64,000 nt of DNA, from positions 248,001-312,000 of the forward strand of contig CAWBCO010000003.1 of the NCBI GenBank assembly GCA_963787415.1, read 5' to 3'. The translations under genes and the position numbers were made by a program. The notes beneath the pieces were generated by a model. That model searched no databases. It was not told the DNA's origin and saw nothing but the letters and a program-made list of their open reading frames with translations. How positions within the stretch are numbered: position 1 is the stretch's first letter; each line of letters begins with the position of its first letter. The DNA is from CAVUWL01 sp963787415. GTDB taxonomy: Bacteria > Actinomycetota > Thermoleophilia > Solirubrobacterales > 70-9. This document shows, piece after piece, positions 1-6,324 of this stretch.

Positions 1-45
1 GCCGAGGTAACCGGATCGCCTCAGCGCTTCGCCATGCTCGCCTGA
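1..45 (+). CDS. 3' end of an upstream gene (partial)
   Basis: An open frame runs from the window edge to a TGA at 43-45 and gives the C-terminal residues AEVTGSPQRFAMLA. The next gene starts 1 nt later, which suggests an operon. Too little is visible to name the product. A histidine kinase or regulator would fit a phosphate locus, but that is a guess. Confidence 0.35.
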   Translation, partial: AEVTGSPQRFAMLA

Positions 46-46
46 G

Positions 47-376
47 ATGGTCGCCAATAACGGGAGTCAGCAGGCGCAGCTTGGGGCGCGACTGGAGATC
101 CGCCCTGAAGAGCACGCGGCACTGGTCGATGGGCGACCGCTGAGCCTGACCATGCGCGAGCTGGCGCTGCTCACCACCCTGGCGGCCCATCCTCAGCGGA
201 TCATGACCAGAGATGAGCTCTACGCCGAGGTTTGGGGGGGCGACCCGCGCGAGGCAGACCGCTCGGTTGACGTCTACGTCAGTCGCTTGCGCTCAAAGCT
301 TGCCGAGGCGTTGCCGGATCGACACCTGATCTATACCCACAATGGAATTGGCTACCGCTTTTCCCCCGATGGCTGA
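47..376 (+). CDS. Stand-alone OmpR/PhoB-type winged-helix DNA-binding protein
   Basis: A 109-aa protein that is essentially only the Trans_reg_C output domain. It shows the recognition-helix region (DRSVDVYVSRLRSKL) and the C-terminal hairpin (IYTHNGIGYRF) typical of PhoB/OmpR effectors. No receiver domain precedes it: an in-frame stop lies at 8-10, and the upstream reading frame is a different gene. It stands directly before pstS, so a role in the phosphate response is the natural inference. As no phosphoacceptor is encoded here, it would have to be controlled by abundance, by partner proteins, or by competition with a full PhoP. It could also be a remnant of a response regulator. Confidence 0.75.
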   Translation: MVANNGSQQAQLGARLEIRPEEHAALVDGRPLSLTMRELALLTTLAAHPQRIMTRDELYAEVWGGDPREADRSVDVYVSRLRSKLAEALPDRHLIYTHNGIGYRFSPDG

Positions 377-377
377 T

Positions 378-410
378 CGACACCCGCTCAGTCTCCCGTG
401 TCGGGCTTTT
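378..410 (+). terminator. Possible intrinsic terminator before pstS
   Basis: Arms CGACAC (378-383) and GTGTCG (398-403) can pair across a 14-nt loop, followed by GGCTTTT and a T-rich run. It would separate the winged-helix gene from pstS. The stem is short and the T-run overlaps the candidate PHO box, so the T-richness may reflect regulation instead. Confidence 0.35.
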
Positions 411-430
411 ACATTTTTTTCACATTCTCG
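406..430 (+). promoter_or_regulatory. Candidate PHO box upstream of pstS
   Basis: Two similar octamers, TTTACATT (408-415) and TTCACATT (419-426), repeat with an exact 11-bp step. That is the spacing of direct-repeat units in actinobacterial PHO boxes, whose core is TTCAC. The site lies about 80 nt before the pstS start in an unusually AT-rich patch. Binding by a PhoP-type regulator is inferred. Confidence 0.55.
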
Positions 431-507
431 ATACAGCCGAATAACAAGCTCTCGGTGGGCGGTTGAGATCGTGGCTGCCAGTCCGCCATCAAGATAAGGA
501 GATTTGC

Positions 508-1557
508 GTGACCAAGAGACTTCTCAGCGTCGGTTTGGCACTGGCGCTCACAATCGGGATCACCGCCTGCGGCTCCTCCTCGTCCTCCTCCTCGACCAGC
601 TCCACCAGCTCGGCGAAATCGCCGCTGGTCGGCGCCGGCAGCACGCTGGTTGCCCCGCTGATGTCAAAGTGGCAGGCCGATTACGCAAGCAAAACCGAAG
701 AAACGGTCACCTACGGGGCGATCGGTAGCGGCGGTGGGATCTCTCAGATCACCGCCCGCACGGTTGACTTCGGCGCCTCCGATGCACCGCTCACCGCCGA
801 ACAGTTCAGCGAAGCAAAGGAAGTCGAGCAGATCCCCTGGGCGCTGAGCGGCACCGTTCCCGCCTACAACGTGAGCGGCGCGCCGAAGAATCTGAAACTG
901 AGCGGCACGGTCTTGGCCGAAATTTATCTCGGCAAGATCACCACCTGGAATGATCCGGCGATCGCCAAGTTGAACCCTGGGGTCAGCCTGCCGAGCACGA
1001 AGATCACCCCGGTCTACCGCAGTGATGGCAGCGGCGACACCTACGCTTTCACCAACTACCTCTCGACGATCGACCCTGAATTCAAATCGAAGGTTGGCAC
1101 CTCAACCTCGGTCAAGTTCCCGGTCGGCGTCGGCGCCGAAAAGAATGATGGCGTCGCCGCCGCGATCTCCCAGACAAACGGGGCGATCGGTTACGTCGGG
1201 CTCGCCTATGCGGTCTCCAGCAAGCTCAACATGCCGCTGGTCGAAAATGCTGCCGGGAACTTCCCGGAACCAGGGGTAAAGAGTGTCGAAGCGGCGGCCG
1301 CCGCGGTCAGCAAGATCGGTCCGAAAAATGAAATCTCCCTTGCCAGCCTGCCGGCTTCGGCCAAGGGTGCCTACCCGATCTCGACCTACACCTACGTGAT
1401 CGTGCCGCTTAAGACCGAAAAGGCCGAAGCGCTGAAAAAGTTCATCACCTACGCGATTGGCCCGGGTCAGAAATTCGGTCCAGAACTTGACTTCGCGCCG
1501 CTGCCGGCGCAGGTCATCGCCGCCAACAAGAAGGCGATCGCCAAGATCGGAAGCTAG
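508..1557 (+). CDS. pstS: Phosphate ABC transporter substrate-binding lipoprotein PstS
   Basis: Binds inorganic phosphate outside the membrane and delivers it to PstCA. I chose the GTG at 508 (349 aa) because AAGGAG lies just upstream and it gives a clean lipoprotein signal: a short basic start, a hydrophobic stretch, and lipobox ITAC followed by a Ser-rich linker. The PstS fold is recognisable from GAGSTLVAPL near the mature N-terminus, GSGGGI, DFGASDAPL and YRSDGSGDTYAF, which are phosphate-coordinating loops. It is the first gene of pstSCAB-phoU. Its glutamate codons are almost all GAA while pstC next door uses mainly GAG, as expected if PstS is made in large excess. Confidence 0.96.
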   Translation: MTKRLLSVGLALALTIGITACGSSSSSSSTSSTSSAKSPLVGAGSTLVAPLMSKWQADYASKTEETVTYGAIGSGGGISQITARTVDFGASDAPLTAEQFSEAKEVEQIPWALSGTVPAYNVSGAPKNLKLSGTVLAEIYLGKITTWNDPAIAKLNPGVSLPSTKITPVYRSDGSGDTYAFTNYLSTIDPEFKSKVGTSTSVKFPVGVGAEKNDGVAAAISQTNGAIGYVGLAYAVSSKLNMPLVENAAGNFPEPGVKSVEAAAAAVSKIGPKNEISLASLPASAKGAYPISTYTYVIVPLKTEKAEALKKFITYAIGPGQKFGPELDFAPLPAQVIAANKKAIAKIGS

Positions 1558-2544
1558 TTGGAGGCCGGAGCCCTCAGCACCCCAGCACTGCGGGCCCGGC
1601 GCAATCTCAAAGATCGCATCGGCGATCCGCTGCTGCTAGTCCTCTCCGGCCTGGCAGCAGCGCTCGCCGTCGTCGTCATCGGCGGGATTGCCTATGAGGT
1701 GATCCGGCTCGGCGCACCGGCGATCTCTAAGTTCGGGATCGGTTTCGTCACCACCAATGACTGGAATCCGGTCAGCGAACGCTTCGGTGGCGCCCCCTTC
1801 CTCTACGGAACCGCGGTCACCTCGGCGATCGCGCTGCTCTTCGCCGCCCCGCTCTCGATCGCGATCTCGCTGTATTTGACCGAGCTTGCGCCGAAGCGCC
1901 TGAGGCGCCCGGTGGCGACTCTGGTCGACATGCTGGCCGCGATCCCAAGCGTCATCCTCGGGCTCTGGGGGATCCTTGTCCTCGGGCCCTTCATGCATTC
2001 CACGATCGAGCCGGCGCTGAAGAGCGCCTTTGGCTTCCTGCCGATCTTCAGCGGCGAACCCTCGGCCTTCGGCTACCTGACCGCGGCGGTGATCCTGACG
2101 ATCATGATCACCCCGATCATCACCAGCGTCACGCGGGAGATCTTTGAGACGGTGCCGGCGGAGCTCAAAGAGGGCTCCTACGCCCTTGGCGCGACCCGCT
2201 GGGAGATGGTCCGCCAGGTGGTGCTTCCCTACTCGCGCGCCGGCATCGTCGGCGGCGTCATTCTCGGCCTCGGGCGCGCGATCGGCGAGGCGATCGCGGT
2301 AGCGCAGGTAATCGGAGGAGCCACCTTGATCAACGTCTCGCTCTTTCATACCGGGGGCACCCTGGCGGCTCAGATCGCGGCCCAGTTCCAAAACAGCGCT
2401 GGCTTGCAGAAAGCATCGCTTGCCTACCTCGGGCTGATCCTCTTGGTCTTCGCCGTGATCGTCAACGTGATCGCCCGGCTGATCGTCGCCCGCGGAAAGC
2501 TCAAAGACACCGCGGTGACAATGACGGAGGCCGAGGGCCTGTGA
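1558..2544 (+). CDS. pstC: Phosphate ABC transporter permease PstC
   Basis: Membrane permease of the high-affinity phosphate importer, 328 aa. The TTG at 1558 directly follows the pstS stop; a GGAAG stretch within the end of pstS can serve as ribosome-binding site. An N-terminal membrane span (LLLVLSGLAAALAVVVIGG) is followed by the transport core. The EAA-type loop that contacts PstB is visible as EGSYALGATRWEMVRQVVLP, and RAIGEAIAVAQVIG is the usual PstC signature after it. The TTG start with no intergenic space suggests translational coupling that keeps PstC below PstS. The stop overlaps the pstA start by 4 nt. Confidence 0.95.
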   Translation: MEAGALSTPALRARRNLKDRIGDPLLLVLSGLAAALAVVVIGGIAYEVIRLGAPAISKFGIGFVTTNDWNPVSERFGGAPFLYGTAVTSAIALLFAAPLSIAISLYLTELAPKRLRRPVATLVDMLAAIPSVILGLWGILVLGPFMHSTIEPALKSAFGFLPIFSGEPSAFGYLTAAVILTIMITPIITSVTREIFETVPAELKEGSYALGATRWEMVRQVVLPYSRAGIVGGVILGLGRAIGEAIAVAQVIGGATLINVSLFHTGGTLAAQIAAQFQNSAGLQKASLAYLGLILLVFAVIVNVIARLIVARGKLKDTAVTMTEAEGL

Positions 2545-3428
2545 GTGGCGGTGAGGAGCATTCGCTGCTCCTGGACCGCGGCCACCTGAAGCGGCGCAAG
2601 CGCTTTAACCTGGCGGTTGAGGCCGTTTCCAGCGCCGCCGCCCTGCTTGCCGTGGTCGTCCTTTTGATCGTCGTAGGCTCGGTTCTGGCGCGGGGCGCCG
2701 GGGCGCTCAACCTTCACTTCCTGACCACCGCCACGGCGCTCTTTGGTGAAGCCGGCGGCGGCATCTCAAACGCGATCATCGGCTCCGCGATCATGGTCGG
2801 GCTGGCGGCGCTGATGGCGATCCCGATCGGATTGCTGGTCGCGATCTATACGACCGAGTTCGCGCCCCAGCGGATCGGCCACGCCGTTCGCTTCGTGCTC
2901 GACATCCTCAACGGGGTGCCGACGATCATCACCGGAATCTTCGTCTACGGCCTGATCGTGATCCCGCAGCATCACCAGAGTGGCTTTGCCGGATCGGTGG
3001 CGCTGGCGATCATCATGCTGCCGATCGTCGCCCGTACCGCCCAGGAGGTGCTGACCCTGGTGCCGGGGACGCTGAAGGAGGCAGCCCACGCCCTCGGCAT
3101 CGCTCGCTGGCGAAGCACCGTGCGGATCACGGTGCCGACCGCCGCCGGCGGCCTGCTGACGGGGGCGCTACTCGCAGTCGCCCGGGTGGCGGGGGAGACG
3201 GCGCCGCTGATCCTGCTTTCCTCGATCCCCGCCCAGGGTGTGCTCACCAATCCAAGTCAGGCGCTGGCCTCGATCCCCCTCTTCATCTTTCAGTCCTCGG
3301 AGTCCCCCAACCCCGAAGCCCACACCCAGGCCTGGGCCGCGGCTTTGGTCCTGATCGCCTTCGTCCTCGTCTTAAACGTGATTGCCCGAGCCTTCTACGC
3401 TCGTTCCCGAAAGCGCATGGGGGCATGA
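2541..3428 (+). CDS. pstA: Phosphate ABC transporter permease PstA
   Basis: Second permease subunit of the Pst importer, 295 aa, starting at a GTG that overlaps the pstC stop (GTGA). About six membrane segments are visible, the first at roughly residues 29-50. The EAA loop is KEAAHALGIARWRSTVRITV, followed by the PstA-typical RVAGETAPLI. The C-terminus ends in a basic tail after the last span. It pairs with PstC to form the channel energised by PstB. The 4-nt overlap implies coupled translation. Confidence 0.95.
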   Translation: MSGGEEHSLLLDRGHLKRRKRFNLAVEAVSSAAALLAVVVLLIVVGSVLARGAGALNLHFLTTATALFGEAGGGISNAIIGSAIMVGLAALMAIPIGLLVAIYTTEFAPQRIGHAVRFVLDILNGVPTIITGIFVYGLIVIPQHHQSGFAGSVALAIIMLPIVARTAQEVLTLVPGTLKEAAHALGIARWRSTVRITVPTAAGGLLTGALLAVARVAGETAPLILLSSIPAQGVLTNPSQALASIPLFIFQSSESPNPEAHTQAWAAALVLIAFVLVLNVIARAFYARSRKRMGA

Positions 3429-3464
3429 TCCCCAGCGGCCGCCCGCCAGCCGGAGAGTCCTAGG

Positions 3465-4361
3465 ATGACAAGCACCGATCGAAGCGAAACCGCACCGATG
3501 ACAGATTCAAATCCCGAGCCGCAGATGAGTTCGCATCCGGGTCCCGCCCGCCCGGGGCCGACCTTCTCGGTGGCCAAGGAGGCTGGGCGTGCCCTGGCGA
3601 GCAAGGCTGCTGGCAGCGTGGAGCTGATCGACCTCCACGCCTACTACGGGTCCACTCACGCCGTGCGCGGGGTCAGGCTCGACTTCGACGCGGGCCGCGT
3701 CACCGCGATCATCGGTCCGTCTGGCTGCGGCAAGTCGACGATGGTGCGCTGCATCAACCGCATGCACGAAGAGATCCCGGGAGCGCGGGCGGAGGGCAAG
3801 GTGATGCTCGACGGTCTCGACCTCTATGACCCGCGGATCGACATCGTCGCGGTTCGCCGCTCGGTCGGAATGGTCTTTCAAAAGCCAAATCCATTTCCGA
3901 CCATGTCGGTGATCGACAACGTCACCTCCGGTCTGCGCCTGACCGGAGCCCCACGCGCGGAGTTGGAGGAACGCGGCCGAGAGGCGCTGCAGGGGGCGGG
4001 CCTTTGGGAGGAGGTCAAGGGTCGGCTCAAGGCGCCGGGGGTGGGGCTCTCCGGAGGCCAGCAGCAGCGCCTTTGCATCGCTCGAGCGTTGGCGGTCAAC
4101 CCCGAGGTGCTGCTCATGGATGAGCCCTGCTCGGCGCTTGACCCGGTTGCAACCCTGAGGATCGAGGAGCTGATCGCCGAGCTAAAAGATCGGGTCACGA
4201 TCGTGATCGTCACCCACAACATGCAGCAGGCGGCGCGGGTCGCCGATACCACCGCCTTCATGCTGAGCGGCGAGCTGATTGAGGTCGGCGCCACCGATCA
4301 GGTCTTCACCAATCCAAATGATCAGCGCACAGAGCAGTACGTGACCGGGAAGTTCGGCTGA
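3465..4361 (+). CDS. pstB: Phosphate ABC transporter ATPase PstB
   Basis: Cytoplasmic ATPase that drives phosphate import. Walker A is GPSGCGKST (about residue 85), the signature is LSGGQQQR, Walker B is VLLMDEP, and the switch His is in IVTHNM. At 298 aa it is about 40 residues longer than typical PstB. The extra length is a low-complexity N-terminal tail before the first strand (VELIDLHAYYG); in-frame ATGs at 3498 and 3525 would shorten it. The 5' gap of 36 nt from pstA carries GGAGAG. The stop overlaps the phoU ATG by 1 nt. Confidence 0.96.
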   Translation: MTSTDRSETAPMTDSNPEPQMSSHPGPARPGPTFSVAKEAGRALASKAAGSVELIDLHAYYGSTHAVRGVRLDFDAGRVTAIIGPSGCGKSTMVRCINRMHEEIPGARAEGKVMLDGLDLYDPRIDIVAVRRSVGMVFQKPNPFPTMSVIDNVTSGLRLTGAPRAELEERGREALQGAGLWEEVKGRLKAPGVGLSGGQQQRLCIARALAVNPEVLLMDEPCSALDPVATLRIEELIAELKDRVTIVIVTHNMQQAARVADTTAFMLSGELIEVGATDQVFTNPNDQRTEQYVTGKFG

Positions 4362-5059
4362 TGTCCCCCGAGACAAGGAGCCACTATCAGGGCGAGCTGG
4401 AGCGCCTTGAGGCAAGTGCTCTGGACGGAGTCAACATGGTCAACGCCGCGCTTGAGCGGACCCTGGAGGCGATCGAGCACCAAGATGTCGAGCTCGCCCA
4501 GCTGGTTGTGACTGATGATGACCGCATCGACGGTCGCTACCTCGAGGTCCACCAGAGCCTGATCACCCTGCTCGCCACCCAATCGCCGGTGGCCACCGAC
4601 CTGCGGTTGATCTCGGCCCTCCTGCACGTGCTGAAGAACGTCGAGCGGATGGGCGATCAGTGCGTGAACATCTGCAAGGTGATCCCCCTGACCGGCAACG
4701 AGCCGCCGGCAGAGGAGGCGATGGTGAAGCTGATCATGACCATGGGCGCCCACGTACGATCGATCAATATTCAGGCGAAGCGGGCCTTTGAAGATCGCGA
4801 CGTCGAACTGGCGCAGGACCTGGTTCGCCGCGACGATGTGGTCGACAGCCTGAACCGCGATTGCTTCCGCCTTGCCCTTGAGATCGGCGATGACGCCGAC
4901 CGCCGCGAGTGGGCGATGACGATGCTGCTCGCGGCGCGGGCGATCGAGCGGATCGGCGATAATGCCGTCGATATCGGCGAGCAGGTCGCCTTTGTCGTGA
5001 CCGGCTTATTTCGGGAGTTTGAGGACGCCTCCCATCCCGATGGGGCATTGAGGCTCTAG
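4361..5059 (+). CDS. phoU: Phosphate signalling and uptake regulator PhoU
   Basis: A 232-aa all-helical protein with two PhoU repeats. Each shows the E/D-rich metal-binding motif pattern (LISALLHVLKNVERMGDQCVNI and LLAARAIERIGDNAVDIGEQ). PhoU links Pst activity to the Pho two-component system and damps phosphate uptake and polyphosphate accumulation. It is the last gene of the tight pstSCAB-phoU unit: the ATG overlaps the pstB stop, and an 82-nt gap with a GC-rich hairpin follows. Confidence 0.94.
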   Translation: MSPETRSHYQGELERLEASALDGVNMVNAALERTLEAIEHQDVELAQLVVTDDDRIDGRYLEVHQSLITLLATQSPVATDLRLISALLHVLKNVERMGDQCVNICKVIPLTGNEPPAEEAMVKLIMTMGAHVRSINIQAKRAFEDRDVELAQDLVRRDDVVDSLNRDCFRLALEIGDDADRREWAMTMLLAARAIERIGDNAVDIGEQVAFVVTGLFREFEDASHPDGALRL

Positions 5060-5063
5060 CGGC

Positions 5064-5083
5064 GCCCGCCGCCTCGGGCGGGC
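5064..5083 (+). terminator. GC-rich hairpin between phoU and ppx
   Basis: Perfect 7-bp arms GCCCGCC (5064-5070) and GGCGGGC (5077-5083) with a 6-nt loop and no T-tract. It could attenuate transcription, or protect the upstream mRNA, between the transport operon and ppx. Confidence 0.35.
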
Positions 5084-5141
5084 CGCGCCAACGGGCCAGG
5101 GGCATCCGCCACGTCTGAAATCATGACCTGAGGTCTCTGCG

Positions 5142-6050
5142 ATGCTCTGCGCTGCCATAGATATTGGTTCCAACACGACCCGCGTGCTAGTCGCGGAGCC
5201 GGTTGAAGGCCAGCTCAAGATGGTGATGGAGCAGCGCGCCTACACGCGGATCAACAAGGCCATCGATGAGGGCGGCTCGATCCGGGCGGAGAAGGTTCGC
5301 GAGGTCGCCGAGGTCGTCTCGACCCAGGTTCGTTTGGCGCGGGAGCTGGGAGCCGAGGTGATTCGCTCGGTCGCCACGGCCGCGGTGCGCGATGCCCGCA
5401 ACGGCGAGCTTGCGGCGAAGGCGATCGCCGAGGCCTCCGGGGTCGAGGTCGACATCCTCAGCGAGGAGCAGGAGGGGCGACTCTCCTTCATCGGCGCCAC
5501 CAAGACGCTCGGCCATCCCGTCCAGGGCAAGGTCGGAGTCGTCGATGTCGGCGGCGGCTCAACCGAGGTTATTCTCGGAACCGTGGCGGGCGGGGTCGAG
5601 CTCGTTCGCTCCTGGCGGATTGGTTCGGGGGTACTCGCCGATGAGCTGATCAGCTCCGATCCTCCCTCGGTGGCGGAGATCCGCAAGGTTCGAGACCGCA
5701 TCGATGATCGCTTTGAGGGCGTCGATATCGAGCGCCCCGCGCAGGCGGTCGCGGTTGGCGGCAGCGCCACCTCGTTGCGACGCCTGGTCGGGGCGGTGCT
5801 CGAGTATGAGACGCTCGAGCGCGGCATCCGCTTGCTGGCAGGGGCTCCGGCCGCAGATCTGGGGCGGCGCTTTGAGCTCGACCCCCAGCGGGTCCGGATT
5901 CTCCCCACCGGCGTGCTGCTTTTGGAGAAGGTCTCCGAGCTGCTCGGACAGCCGCTGCAGATCGGAAAGGGCGGTCTGCGCGAGGGAGTCATCCTCGACC
6001 TTCTAAACGGCAGCCTCAACGGCTCCTCGCCGGCGGTCGTCGCCGCCTGA
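5142..6050 (+). CDS. ppx: Exopolyphosphatase Ppx/GppA family
   Basis: A 302-aa member of the ASKHA-fold Ppx/GppA phosphatases, which release Pi from polyphosphate ends or hydrolyse pppGpp. Visible motifs are the N-terminal phosphate loop (AIDIGSNTTRVLV), EEQEGRLSFIGA, the second phosphate loop VVDVGGGSTEVI, and AVGGSATSL. It is the short, two-domain actinobacterial form without the C-terminal HD-like domain of E. coli Ppx. Its place between the Pst operon and ppk1 favours polyphosphate turnover over pppGpp hydrolysis, but sequence alone cannot separate the two. Confidence 0.9.
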   Translation: MLCAAIDIGSNTTRVLVAEPVEGQLKMVMEQRAYTRINKAIDEGGSIRAEKVREVAEVVSTQVRLARELGAEVIRSVATAAVRDARNGELAAKAIAEASGVEVDILSEEQEGRLSFIGATKTLGHPVQGKVGVVDVGGGSTEVILGTVAGGVELVRSWRIGSGVLADELISSDPPSVAEIRKVRDRIDDRFEGVDIERPAQAVAVGGSATSLRRLVGAVLEYETLERGIRLLAGAPAADLGRRFELDPQRVRILPTGVLLLEKVSELLGQPLQIGKGGLREGVILDLLNGSLNGSSPAVVAA

Positions 6051-6217
6051 GGGCGGGCCCGCAAGGCGGTTTTAGGTTTCGGGTTGCCCGGCGCCCGCCA
6101 ACTGGGCTCGATCCCAGGGACGGCGGAAAGCCGGATCCGCCGCCCAGCAGGGGATGCGGATGCCCGCCATCCGCTTGCCTGGCGGAATCGGGACGGCGCT
6201 TGATCGCTCACCGCAGG

Positions 6218-6270
6218 CTCGCGGTCACCCGAGCTTCACATCTCCTTCTCCATAGCTTCACAAGTTTTCC
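6218..6270 (+). promoter_or_regulatory. Candidate PHO box upstream of the PHP-GT4 gene
   Basis: Two identical nonamers AGCTTCACA (6232-6240 and 6254-6262) lie exactly 22 bp apart. A third TCAC core (6225-6228) sits 11 bp before the first, so TCAC occurs at 6225, 6236 and 6258 on one 11-bp grid. This matches direct-repeat PHO box architecture with one degenerate unit. The site is about 65 nt before the start codon at 6325, in a 274-bp intergenic region that holds no other gene. Confidence 0.6.
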
Positions 6271-6324
6271 CTGCTATTGGGTGAATATTTGAACGGATAA
6301 ACGACTAAGAGCAGGGAGACACCG

